The position numbers were made by a program, and so were the translations under genes. A model generated the notes under the pieces. That model saw nothing but the letters and a program-made list of their open reading frames with translations. It made no database searches and was not told the DNA's origin. From JALYUA01 sp038239305 (GTDB lineage: Bacteria > Acidobacteriota > Thermoanaerobaculia > UBA5066 > Gp7-AA6): a DNA stretch of 64,000 nucleotides. The stretch covers positions 56,252 through 120,251 of the forward strand of contig JBBSEW010000004.1 in assembly GCA_038239305.1 (NCBI GenBank), in the 5' to 3' direction. Shown here piece after piece: positions 8,420-18,355 of the stretch. How positions within the stretch are numbered: the stretch's first letter is position 1; every line of letters starts with the position of its first letter.

Positions 8420-9781
8420 TCAGCGTCCTGCTATCCGCGGACCGCTGCTGCGCGAGGCCGGTGACGCTGAACCGTCGGCCGCGGACGAGGAGCCGATCGG
8501 TACGCCGAAGCTGTTGAGAACCAGCAGCAGCGTCAGGCCGATCATCACGACGACCGTCAGCCAGGCGACAATGTTGAAGATCGGCCCGTTGACCGACTCC
8601 CCCATCAGGCTCTTCCGGTTGATGAGGAGGAGGACGAAAATCAGGGAGAAGGGCAGCAGAACTCCGTTCACGACCTGCGACACGAACATCACGCCGATCA
8701 GGGGAAACTTCGGCCACAGCACCACTGCGGCGCCAGCGAACAACATTGCCGTGTAGATGCCGTAGAACGGCTTCGCCTCATCCCACTTCTTGTCGATTCC
8801 GGCCTCCCAGCCGAACGCCTCGCAGACGTAATAGACCGTGGCGAGCGGAAGAATCGCAGCCGAGAAAAGCGACGCGTTCAGGAGACCGAAGGCGAAGAGC
8901 TTCGACGCGTAGATCCCCGCGAGCGGTTCGAGCGCCCGGGCGGCGTCCGCGGCATCCCGGATCGGCGCGCCGTGCGCATGGAGCGTGACGGCGCAGGCCA
9001 CGACGATGAAGAACGCGACCACGTCTGTCGCGATGCAGCCGACGATCACGTCCCAGCGGGTGATCCAGTAGCGATCCTTGCGGATCCCCTTCTCGACCAC
9101 GCTCGATTGCAGGTAGAACTGCATCCACGGAGCGATTGTCGTTCCCACGATCGCGACGACCATTCCCGCGTACGCCCCGTCGAAATGGACGTGCGGCGGC
9201 AGGGCGGTCTCGCGGAGGACGACGGCCCAGTTCGGCTTCGCGAGATATGCGGAGATCGGATAGACGAAATAGAACAGGCACGAGACGAGGAAGATCCGCT
9301 CGACGAGCTTGTATGTCCCGCGCACGACGAGCACCCAGATGAGGACCGCGGCGATCGGCACGGATATCAGCTTCGAGATACCGAAGAGCTCCATGCTCGC
9401 CGCGACGCCCGCGAACTCCGAGATCGTGTTGCCGAAGTTCGTCACGAGCAGGGCCGCCATGAAATAGAACGTGATCTTCACTCCGAAGCTCTCCCGCACG
9501 AGGTCCGCGAGGCCCTTGCCGGTCACGGCGCCCATACGCGCCGACATCTCCTGCACGACGACGAGGGCGATCGTGATCGGGATGAGCGTCCAGAGAAGCC
9601 CGGTCCCGAACTGCGCTCCTGCCAGCGAATAGGTCGTGATCCCGCCGGCGTCGTTGTCGACGTTGGCGGTGATGATTCCCGGCCCGATGACCGAAAGGAA
9701 TAGAAGGACGTTGCGCCAGCGGAAGCCTCGCGGCTTCTCGCGGGCGCCCGTGCGGCTCAGAGCTGGAGTTTCTTCTTCCAT
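8420..9781 (-). CDS. NRAMP-fold (SLC11) divalent metal transporter, probable Mg type
   Basis: This protein has 453 residues and about eleven membrane helices. The family couples divalent-metal uptake to protons. The first helix reads GPGIITANVDNDAGGITT, where the canonical binding motif DPGN has become DAGG. The sixth helix reads GTTIAPWMQFYLQS, where canonical MPH has become APW. The sixth-helix methionine confers transition-metal selectivity in classical NRAMPs, and its replacement by Ala is a feature of NRAMP-related magnesium transporters. The gene overlaps the upstream MgtE_N-CBS gene by 25 bases. I infer Mg2+ import; Mn2+ or another ion is not excluded. Confidence 0.9.
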   Translation of the reverse strand: MEEETPALSRTGAREKPRGFRWRNVLLFLSVIGPGIITANVDNDAGGITTYSLAGAQFGTGLLWTLIPITIALVVVQEMSARMGAVTGKGLADLVRESFGVKITFYFMAALLVTNFGNTISEFAGVAASMELFGISKLISVPIAAVLIWVLVVRGTYKLVERIFLVSCLFYFVYPISAYLAKPNWAVVLRETALPPHVHFDGAYAGMVVAIVGTTIAPWMQFYLQSSVVEKGIRKDRYWITRWDVIVGCIATDVVAFFIVVACAVTLHAHGAPIRDAADAARALEPLAGIYASKLFAFGLLNASLFSAAILPLATVYYVCEAFGWEAGIDKKWDEAKPFYGIYTAMLFAGAAVVLWPKFPLIGVMFVSQVVNGVLLPFSLIFVLLLINRKSLMGESVNGPIFNIVAWLTVVVMIGLTLLLVLNSFGVPIGSSSAADGSASPASRSSGPRIAGR

Positions 9782-11085
9782 GCGAGCGGCAGGACCTCGG
9801 AGAGGATGTCATCCACGGTGATTTCGCCCACGAGGATTCCGGCTGCGTCCACGACGGGGACTGCCGCGAGGTTGTACTTCTCGATGACCGCGGCGACCTC
9901 AGACGAAGGATCGTCCGTATGGACGGAGATGTTCCACGGCGCCATGACGTCGCGGATCAGGTCCGTCTCCTGGCCGAGGAATAGGCGCCGCACATTCACG
10001 AGCCCCACGAGGCACTGCGCGTCGTCCACGACGTAGAACTGGTAGAGAAATTCGACCTCCGGCGCCGCTTCGCGCAGGCGATGGAACGCCTCCGCGACGG
10101 TGATCGTTCCGGGAAACGTCACGATCTCGGACGTCATGAGCGCGCCCGCGGAATCTTCCTCGTGGCGCATGAGGCTCGAGACCGCGCGGGCGTCCTCGGG
10201 CTGCATGCGCTGAAGAAGATCGCTCGCATCCTGCTCCGGCAGCTCCGCCAGAACGTCCGCCGCGGCGTCGGGAGGCATCGTCTCGAGAACGTCCGCGGAC
10301 TTCTCGAGGTCGAGCTGGTCCGTCAGGAGCTCCTCCTGGACGCGCGGGTCATCGACCTCCGAGAGCACGCGCGCCGCGGTGCCCACCTCGAGCGCGTTGA
10401 AGAGAGGCTGCCGTGTGCCGGACGGAAGATCCTCGAGAATCTCCGCGAGGTCCGCGGGGTGAAGCCGCATGATCGTTTTCTGGGCGAGCGCCAGGCGCAG
10501 GCCCGCGGGATCGGCGACGGTCGGAACGACGTACTTCCAGCCGATGAGCTGTTCCGCCTGGAGATAACGCGCCTGCGGGCGGACCGAGCGCACGGTCCCG
10601 TCGACTCCCCTCTCCCAGCCGAGCCGCCGCACGAGGCCGCGCAGGCCGACGTCGATGTGGGCGAGGATGAGCTCGCCGTCGCGGCCGAGAAGAAGGGACA
10701 GGTCGTTGACGCGCTCGAGCTTCGCTCCCGAGGCATCGAGAACCTGCTTGTCGAGCAACGCCTCGCCCATGAGAATCTGGGTCTCGTCTTCGCGCCGCCC
10801 CGGGCGCAGCTCGGAGAGCTTCGCCGACAGAACGACCGGATCGGACTGCCAGTCGCGCACCTGGTTGCCCGCCGCGATGAGGAAAATCTCCTTCTGCCCC
10901 GCGGGCCGGACGAAGACCTGCTGAACCAGCGGATACGGCTCGCCGAGACGAATGGAGAGGTCGGCGAGACGCCCGACGGAACGCCCATCGGCGTCGACGA
11001 TGGCGCGGCCGAGGAGCTCCGAAAAGTAGAGGAACGTTCCTGCGGGGCCGGACGGGGTCGCGACGGCCGACGCGGGGGCGCTCAT
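9757..11085 (-). CDS. Soluble PRC-barrel / MgtE_N / CBS-pair protein, putative Mg sensor
   Basis: This protein has 442 residues and no membrane segments. Two PRC-barrel-like modules come first (about 14-75 and 105-150, with VDADGRSVGRLADLSIRLG and a diverged copy LDASGAKLERVNDLSLLLG). A MgtE N-terminal helical domain follows (about 190-320, HPADLAEILEDLP...PEQDASDLLQRMQPEDA), then two CBS domains (about 325-440, with VGLVNVRRLFL, DVMAP and VPVVDAAGILVGEITVDDIL). In MgtE channels the N and CBS domains form the cytosolic Mg2+ gate; here the channel domain is absent. The gene comes first and overlaps the NRAMP-type transporter, so the pair probably forms a sensor plus transporter. Confidence 0.88.
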   Translation of the reverse strand: MSAPASAVATPSGPAGTFLYFSELLGRAIVDADGRSVGRLADLSIRLGEPYPLVQQVFVRPAGQKEIFLIAAGNQVRDWQSDPVVLSAKLSELRPGRREDETQILMGEALLDKQVLDASGAKLERVNDLSLLLGRDGELILAHIDVGLRGLVRRLGWERGVDGTVRSVRPQARYLQAEQLIGWKYVVPTVADPAGLRLALAQKTIMRLHPADLAEILEDLPSGTRQPLFNALEVGTAARVLSEVDDPRVQEELLTDQLDLEKSADVLETMPPDAAADVLAELPEQDASDLLQRMQPEDARAVSSLMRHEEDSAGALMTSEIVTFPGTITVAEAFHRLREAAPEVEFLYQFYVVDDAQCLVGLVNVRRLFLGQETDLIRDVMAPWNISVHTDDPSSEVAAVIEKYNLAAVPVVDAAGILVGEITVDDILSEVLPLAWKKKLQL

Positions 11086-11241
11086 GCGCGCAGTGTTCGC
11101 GATTTCCGCGTGATGTTCAACCGATTTCGGCGCGGCCGGAAACTCTCCCGCTCTCCCGGCGGGAGAAACCCTCGCGGAGCAAGCCGCTCATACCGTGAAA
11201 AGTGCGTGCGCCGCGAGGCTCGCGAGAGATCTCTCCACCCC

Positions 11242-12734
11242 CTATTCCGCCGCGGCTTGCAGGCGCTCCGCTGGGGACGGGGTCGGGCCCGCGCCTTCGA
11301 GCTCGCCCTCGCGAACGGCGGCCACGACGAGCGCCGCCAGAGCCGCCCGGTCGCGGGTGCCGTCGCACCGTCGCAGGAGGAATCGCTCGAGGTCGCTCGG
11401 CTTCACGAGCTGGTGCAGGAGGCTCGCGACCCACTCGTCCTCTGCCGCCTGGATCCTCGCGAGGGCCGTCGCGAGAGGCCGCTCCGGCGCCCGGCGCGCG
11501 AAGGCAGGGGATCGCCGCTTGAAGCGCACGAGATTCGACAGGCCGGCGCGGAGAAGATTCTCCGCGAGGTCTTCCGGAGGTGCGCCCCCGTCCGTTCCCG
11601 CGATCGCGAGAGCGCGACGCTCGATCTCCTCGAACGCCAGGTAAGCCGGCGCGCTTCGGGCGAGGGCCAGGAGGACCGCCTTCCCGAAAGGCTGAGACGT
11701 CCGGATGCGATCGTTTTCGGGCGTCACGAATTCCTCGATGGCATCGGAGGCACGTCCGGCTCGAGGCTCACCGGCATCGCGTGGGCCGCCACGAAGAGGG
11801 AGCGCACGGCATCCGACCGGGGAGCCCGAAGGCCCGGCGCCTCGCGTCGTGCGAGGAGGCTCCGTCGAAACGTGCGATTGCAGAGGAAGTCCAGGTACTG
11901 CTCGCGCACGATGCGGTCGTCCATGGCGGCGAGAGCTGACTCGACTTCCGGCGCGAGATTGGCGTCCCATGCGGTGAAACCCGACGGCCCGACGTATCGC
12001 AGGCCGTGCCGCCCGGCGGACCCGGCGAATTCCTGGAAGAAGACCGGCCGGTTGTGATCCTCGAGGTATTCGTGAAAAACGTAGTGGTCCGGGGATGTGG
12101 AGAGTGCGGAATCGAGCTCGGCGAACAGGCGGCGATAGGTTCCCTTCTCCTCCTTGGCGAAGAGAGCCATCATCCGGACGAAGTTGCGCGCCTCCGCGAT
12201 CCGCTCGACCGGGTCCTCGACGCCCCGCACGTGGAAAAAGATCATGTCGCGCAGCACGACCTTGGAGGACCATCCCGGATAGGTGTTGTAGCTGACGTAA
12301 GCCAGTCCCGCCGGAGCGAGATGGCGGCGGCAGAGCTGGAGCACGAGGTCGGCGACCTCGGCCGGCAGCCACGAATAGACGCCGTGGCAGATCACGTAGT
12401 CGAACTCCTCGAGGCCGTCCGGAAGCGCCGAGAAATCCGCCGCGATCAGCCGGACGTTGTCGAGGCCGGCTTTTGCGCGCCGCGCCTCGCCATCCGCGAT
12501 CTGGGACGCCGCGCCGTCCACGCCGACGAAGGACGCTCCGGGAAGGGACGCGGCCATGGCCATGATGTTGTCGCCCCGCGCGCAGCCGAGCTCGAGCACG
12601 CGGCAACTCTCGGGATCTCGCGCGTCGTGGCCGAACAGCGCCGCCATCGCCGCCATCCCGTCCGGATGCGAATCGGTAATGGCGCGGCTCCGATACGGCA
12701 CGGCGTCGTACGTCCGGGAATTGGATGTGGTCAT
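11242..12734 (-). pseudogene. SAM methyltransferase with C-terminal regulatory domain, frameshifted
   Basis: Two frames together give about 497 residues, the normal size of this family. The N-terminal part (ATG 12734, site ATCAGGAGACG) is a class I methyltransferase: motif I VLELGCARGDN, acidic motif II VGVDGA, and CHGVYSWLP. The next segment (AYVSYNTYPGW to EYLEDHNRPVFFQEF) matches the methyltransferase regulatory domain found after such enzymes. At about 11740 the frame shifts by one base from ...SLEPDV to ...SDAIEEFVTPEND, and the remaining 165 residues continue without a stop. The complete downstream domain suggests either a recent lesion or an assembly error. Known relatives methylate unidentified protein or small-molecule targets. 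Confidence 0.75.
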
Positions 12735-12954
12735 CGTCTCCTGATCCTCTCGCGGGATGTTGCGATCCGGAGAGAGAATATTCTTCCAGGACGGTGCGGG
12801 CGTCGGGCGCGAGATTGTTAACGACCTGGCCGGGTCGAGATCTATAGAAGCGAGAAAGAGGCCGCTTGATCGCCGTTTGATCACAAGCAAGCCGGCCATG
12901 TACTCCCCCGAGCTACGGCCGATCCCGTGCACGCCGCTGAGGCGGTCCCGGACG

Positions 12955-14568
12955 TCATGGGCCTGCCAGGAATGGAGGGTTAAACGAAACGGACTTTGTC
13001 CGAGTCGACTGTTCCGCCGAAGCGGAGTGGATCGGGGCGACGGGTTCGAAGCTGAGCGCGGCCATTTTGAGAAAATCGGCCTGCAGGCGTTGTCCTTCAA
13101 AAAACCGTACGATGGCAGCGCGACTGACCTTGTCTTCGAATCCGAGCGATTCGTGGGCGGCACCAATGACGGAGAGATGCTCGCCGTTGGGAAGACCGCG
13201 GAGGATCTCGGAAGCATTCGATTCGGGAGCCTCCCCGTCGAGCGTTCCGCTGATGATCAACGTCGGGACACTCGTGTGGACGTCGGATCGAAAGTCTTCG
13301 GGAAGCGGATCAACGCCCCACGCGCGGCAGACTCGCTTCTCCGCGAAGTCGACTGCATCTCCGAGCAGGACAACATGTCGGCTCGCCTCAATCAGTTGAA
13401 TCCGCTTCGGGGACGCTCCCGATGCACAACGCATCGCGAACCCTAGCGCCGGAAGGGATGGTGACGAGCGCCACCGGGCGGTAACGAACGCCAATTCGGA
13501 GAAATCTCCCGAAGCCATCCTCCCGATCGCGGCCGGCAAGTGAGCGATGGATCTCCGTGAAAAGAGGAGGTTTCGCGTGAACAACTCGAAGTCAAAGGAC
13601 CCCACGACGACCGGAATCGAGCTGCCATCCCGCGTCGAAACCGCTACTGCCTCCGGATGACTCTTGAGGCGATCTCGAATTTCCTGGATCGCTGCCAGGA
13701 GATCCGGGGTCCTTCCGTCGCGCCCGGCCCCTCGAGAGACCTCCAGGAGCACGTCGTCCAGGTCTTTCGGTGACGGTCGCAGGTGGTCGGGGCCGACGAC
13801 TCCGATGAGGACGGCCCGATCGAAGCTCTGCTCGTGAACCCGGATCGCGGCAAGCGCAAGGTGAGTTCCGTAGCTCCCGGCGAGCAAACGGAACCTGTTC
13901 GCTCGAACGGCGAGGCGGAGATCCTCGATGTCCTCGGCACTCTCCCGGGTGTTGTAGGCAGAGAGGTCGGCCCCGTTCGTACGCCACAGTTCCGCACACG
14001 CTCGGGCGTTGACCTCGAGGCCGTCCAGCGCGCGAGTACGGTCCAGCGCGACATTGAGCGGAAAATGAAAGGCACCGGGACAGTCCAGCCGCGGAGTGGA
14101 TCGCCCAGATCCGCGCTGATCGAGCAGGAAGACGTCTCCCAGGTTTCGGAGCTCGAGAAAGAGACGCAGGATCGGAGTTTCCAGGTCGGCAATGCCCGAC
14201 TCGCCTGGCCCTCCCGCAAGCCACAAAATGGGCGGCCCCGGGTTCTCCGCCACCGTCGGAATGCGAACGAACGCGAGCTCGATCTCTTTCGTCGAAGGCG
14301 ACGTTCGATTCTCCCGGACCCGGAACCGGCCGAGCTCGGCTCGCACGACCGGCGTACCCCAGCGCGAAACGATCGCAAACGGCTCGTAACGGACGACACC
14401 CCGTTGGCCGGGATCGGAGGAGTCGGCGACCACGCTGGCCCTCGAGCCGGTAGCGAGAGGTGGCTGCGGGAGCCCTTGCTGGGCGCGGGTGAGCGTTGCG
14501 CTGAATACCAGAACAGCCGACGCCAGGAAACCCGGCCTCAGGACGCGAAGCTGAAAATCGCGGCTCAT
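12955..14568 (-). CDS. Secreted alpha/beta-hydrolase, tripeptidyl/prolyl-aminopeptidase type
   Basis: This protein has 537 residues. I chose the ATG at 14568 because AAAGGAGTCGCTC precedes it. A signal peptide (LRPGFLASAVLVFSATLTRA, then QQGLP) indicates export. The oxyanion loop WLAGGPGESG, the strand VFLLDQRGSGRS, the nucleophile elbow GSYGTH with Ser232, an acidic residue in ISGTLDGEAP and the histidine in IGAAHES form the triad and order of the proline-iminopeptidase/TAP-like branch, with a helical cap in between. These enzymes trim peptides from the N-terminus. It is divergent from a winged-helix-FHA regulator with 128 bp between starts, so joint control is plausible. Confidence 0.88.
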   Translation of the reverse strand: MSRDFQLRVLRPGFLASAVLVFSATLTRAQQGLPQPPLATGSRASVVADSSDPGQRGVVRYEPFAIVSRWGTPVVRAELGRFRVRENRTSPSTKEIELAFVRIPTVAENPGPPILWLAGGPGESGIADLETPILRLFLELRNLGDVFLLDQRGSGRSTPRLDCPGAFHFPLNVALDRTRALDGLEVNARACAELWRTNGADLSAYNTRESAEDIEDLRLAVRANRFRLLAGSYGTHLALAAIRVHEQSFDRAVLIGVVGPDHLRPSPKDLDDVLLEVSRGAGRDGRTPDLLAAIQEIRDRLKSHPEAVAVSTRDGSSIPVVVGSFDFELFTRNLLFSRRSIAHLPAAIGRMASGDFSELAFVTARWRSSPSLPALGFAMRCASGASPKRIQLIEASRHVVLLGDAVDFAEKRVCRAWGVDPLPEDFRSDVHTSVPTLIISGTLDGEAPESNASEILRGLPNGEHLSVIGAAHESLGFEDKVSRAAIVRFFEGQRLQADFLKMAALSFEPVAPIHSASAEQSTRTKSVSFNPPFLAGP

Positions 14569-14696
14569 GAGCGACTCCTTTCGGAGCGCCGAGGTCACCC
14601 TCGTGACCTCGATGCGCGATAATCAAGATCTGCCTGTCGGATTGCGCAGTCGTCGGAAAGATCCGGGGAAATTCCGGTTTTTCTCCAAGAGGCGGG

Positions 14697-15353
14697 ATGC
14701 GATTTCTATTTGGAGAATGTGATCTCGATACGGGAACCCGCGAGTTGCTTCGGGGTAAAAAACCTGTCCATCTCTCACCGAAGGCGCTTCAGCTGCTGCA
14801 CCTCCTCATCCGGGAACGTCCGCGAGCCCTTTCCAAAAAAGAAATCCACATGGAGCTCTGGCCTGGCACGTTCGTGACGGACGGCACGCTGACCAGCGTC
14901 GTAGCGGAGATGAGAACGGCGATCGGCGACGGCGCTCGAAAGTCCGCGCTCGTGCGGACGGTGCACCGCTTTGGATACGCCTTCGCGGGAGAAGTGGAAG
15001 TCGAAGCGAAGGGCCAGCGCAAACCGTCGCCGCCGCGGTTTGCATACCGTCTTTTCAATGGCCCCCGCGAGATCGCCATCGACGAGGGAGTGACGATCTT
15101 AGGCCGCGATCCGACCGCGACCGTGTTCGTGGATCACGTGAGCGTGTCCAGACTCCATGCTCGAATCGAGACGTCGATGGGAGAGGCGACCCTCGAAGAT
15201 CTGGGCAGCAAGAATGGGACCCGGGTCGGGAAGGAGCGGATCGCGTCGGTCGTTCCTCTCTCGGACGGCGACCCCTTCCATCTGGGCTCGGTCCGGTTCG
15301 AGTTTCGCGTGTTTCCTGTCTCCGGCTCCACGAGGACCGCCTCTCGCGGCTGA
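14697..15353 (+). CDS. Winged-helix DNA-binding protein with C-terminal FHA domain
   Basis: This protein has 218 residues. Residues 1-100 are an OmpR/CadC-type winged helix (LSPKALQLLHLLIRERP, then GTFVTDGTLTSVVAEMRTAIGD and the wing RFGYAF). Residues about 115-205 are a forkhead-associated domain with the phosphothreonine-reading positions in place: ILGRDP, VSRLHARIE and LEDLGSKNGTRVG. No receiver domain is present, so the input is probably phosphorylation of a partner by a Ser/Thr kinase. This architecture is common in Acidobacteriota. A Ser/Thr kinase is encoded about 3 kb away (18356-20902), but pairing with it is only inference. Confidence 0.9.
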   Translation: MRFLFGECDLDTGTRELLRGKKPVHLSPKALQLLHLLIRERPRALSKKEIHMELWPGTFVTDGTLTSVVAEMRTAIGDGARKSALVRTVHRFGYAFAGEVEVEAKGQRKPSPPRFAYRLFNGPREIAIDEGVTILGRDPTATVFVDHVSVSRLHARIETSMGEATLEDLGSKNGTRVGKERIASVVPLSDGDPFHLGSVRFEFRVFPVSGSTRTASRG

Positions 15354-15411
15354 GCGCGATGACGACCGGCCTGCGTCTCCCGGGTCAGCCCGGCTGGAGG
15401 GGACCCTCGAT

Positions 15412-18197
15412 CTAGAAGCTCAGGAGACCCGTCAGCAGAAAGCGGCGGGGAGGCGCATAGCTCGTGGCGTGCGCAAAGTCCGGATTGGGGATCGTGTTTT
15501 CAGGATCCCCATAGAGAACCGGGTCGACCGAGAGCGGCGGCTGCGTGTTGAAAACGTTCAGCAGGCGGCCCTCGAGACGGAACGTTACGACTCCGCCGAT
15601 CGGAATTGTCTGCGCCAGGAGGAGATCGAGATTGGTCCAGGACGAGAGGCGCCGGCTGCCTGCCCTCTCCGCGTACTGCCCTGGCACTTGATACGAAGGG
15701 TCGAATACCTGGGCCTGCCACGGGAGGCCGCTCTGGAATCTCAGATACCCCCCGAGAGTGGTGTTGGTGGTCAGCGAATACGAAGCGAAAAGCTTCGCGA
15801 CGTGCGTGCGATCTCCGGTGAGGATTCCGTTTCGTAGCGGGTCCGTCGTGAGAAGCCCTGGCCCGTCCTGGATATAGGAGGAGGCGTAAAAGAGCGAGGT
15901 CGAGTAGTCCAGGTCCCAGTTGCCTTCGAGACGCGACAGCGTGTACGAGAGGTCCGCCGTCCAGCGATTGTCGGCGCTCGTCCGTCGGACCTCGACGGTC
16001 AGGGCGCGGTACTTGCGGTATCCGGGGATGTTGCCGTAACGAAAGTCACTCGGGTTCGGGCTCGCGGGATCGTTCCCGTTCGCGGCGAAGTCTTCGATGA
16101 TGTCCGTCGTTCTGCGGTACATGCCCCAGGCCTCGATCGAGAAGCCCCGGCCGAGCGGGCGCGCGTAACCGACGAGATACTCGTCCGTGTAGGTCGGGTC
16201 GAGGCCCGGCAGAATCCTCTTGTCCTGCTGGTTGGAACTGACCGGGACGCCGATCACTTGCCCGGTAACCCGGTCCAGATAGGCGACCTCGTGCAGCAGC
16301 GAAAAGGGCGCCGCCGCACGCGCGATCGACTGGTTGTCGAGATTGTCGTAACGCGCGAAATTCGCGTACAACTTGTCATGCGCGCCCGAGTCGACCTCAT
16401 AGGCAATGCCGATCCGAGGCTGCCACTGCTTCGAGAACGGGAACGTGAGCGTGTCGCGATAGGTGCAGGCGGGGGCCGTCACGCCGGCGCCGCACGCCGG
16501 GATCGGAACGTCGTTGGGAATCGTGTAACCGCCACTTTCAAAGATGAAGTAGCCCCCCCGTGGGATGTAGTGATCGCGATTGACGAGGACGCCGGCATTG
16601 ATCGTCAGGCTCTTCCACGTCATCTGGTCCTGCGCGAAGAGACCGATCGTTTCCGCCTTGGATATCTGGGGAGGCTGAGCCGGTTTGAAGTTGGCCTTGT
16701 AGCAGACGGAATCGTTGGCGATTCCGCAGTGTGAGCGCGACTTCGTCAGAGCGACGGCGCCCCACCCATTGCTGATTCGCAGGAGGTCCTCGCGATTGTC
16801 GCTGAACGTCGCTCCCGCCCGAATGTCGTGCGATGCCCCGAAGAAGCCCCCGAGGTAGCTGGTCGTGAACCTGTATTCGCTGCGGCGAAAATCGTCCCGG
16901 TTGGTGGCGAGTGAAGCGCCGCCGATCGACGTTCCATTCCCGACAGCGAAGTAACCGTCGAGCTCGGGGTGATTGGGATCGAAAGGTGGCTGCACGCCGA
17001 GCGCGAGGACCGGCGTTGCGCCGCCATGATTCTCATTGTGGTTGTACTTCGCTTCGAGGTTGAGCCGGGAGCTGGCAGTCCAGAACCACGACCCCACGAT
17101 GATGCGGTCGAGCTCCTTCGTGTCCACCGCGGTGGACGCCGCGTCGGTCGGCATGATGCCGGCGTTGCTCTGCGAGGCCGTGCGGTAGCGGTAAGACGCC
17201 TCGAGGAGCTGACTCGACGTGGGAGTCGCGGTCAGCTTTCCAAAATATTCGTGGATGTCGAGATCGGATTCCGGAAGCGGATTGGGCGCGCCTCCGAGGT
17301 TGAAGTTGTTGAAGACGTTCGTCGCCTTCTGCTGGAAGAAGTTCGTCGAGCCATAGAAGAAGACCCGGTCCGGGAGGATCGGCCCGCCGATGCCCACGCC
17401 CGGGCGCCAGCGGTCGAGCTGCGCCGTGTTGTTGGGGTCCTTGCTGTTCGCCGACAGCGAGGAGGGGGAATACTCGACGCGAGCATCCCCGTGAAGAGTG
17501 TTGGTTCCTGATTTGGTGACTCCGTTGACGATGAAGCCACCGGTTCGGCCGTATTCGGGAGTCAGCCCGGCGCGGGTGATGCTGACCTCCTGGATGTCGA
17601 GCTCGGCGAAGTCCTGGAACTGGTCGGCGTAAAACGGGTTCGTGACGTTGACTCCGTCGTAGAAGAACTGATTGTCCTGGCGGCCGCCGCCGGCATTGAA
17701 GCCGTTGAGAGTATTCGTGATCGCGACGCCGCTGTCGGCGACCCCGGGCGCGAGCTCAATGGTTCCGGAAAAGGTCCGTTCGAGCGGCAGGCGTTCGATG
17801 GTCACGCGGTCCGTAACGCTCGAAACGGTCGTGGATTTTGTGCCACGGCGGGCGTTGCGGCCGTTACGGTGATTTCGGCCGTCGCCATGGCGCGCAGAAT
17901 CGGGCGAACTTCCGTCTGCTTCTGAGTGGAGACTACGACGTCCTGCTCATAGTCCCGCAATCCGGAGAGCTCTGCTTTCAGGTGGTACGTGCCCGGCAGA
18001 AGCGCTTCGAAACGAAACCCGCCATCGGCCCGGGTCGAGGCGGTCCGGCCGCTCGGCATGTTGGGGCTCGTGACGGAGACGCTCACACCGGGAAGGGCCA
18101 CCCCGGACGTATCTTTGACCGAGCCCGAGATGGAGCCGGTCGTCTGAGCCAGGGCGGTAGGGACTGCGATCGCGAAACAGGCAACCGCAATTCTCAA
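15412..18197 (-). pseudogene. Oar-like TonB-dependent receptor, split by one-base frameshift
   Basis: The joined frames give about 928 residues. The N-terminal frame (TTG at 18197; a CTG about five codons upstream is an alternative) has a signal peptide, then a carboxypeptidase-regulatory-like domain (GSISGSVKDTSGVALPGVSV...FEALLPGTYHL) and the usual ITVTA strand. The frame shifts near 17847, and the other frame continues with the plug (TIELAPGVADSG, FYDGVNVTNPFYADQFQDF, GGFIVNGVTKSGTN) and a full barrel ending in a terminal Phe. Adding one base after GTGG restores the motif TPAVDTKSTT exactly. Oar-like receptors import large substrates across the outer membrane. The kinase gene lies upstream on the same strand. 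Confidence 0.85.
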
Positions 18198-18355
18198 TGC
18201 TCGTAACTGCAGGATCTCTTTTCCTTCCCGTGCTCAAGCGATGGACCTATGTGTCCGGAATCCTAACCCCTGTCCTGGCTGCAATCTTCTACCACGGCCC
18301 CCGCGGGTCATCCCCCGTTCCGTGATCGAGCCGAGGAAATCGGCCGGGTTGTCCG

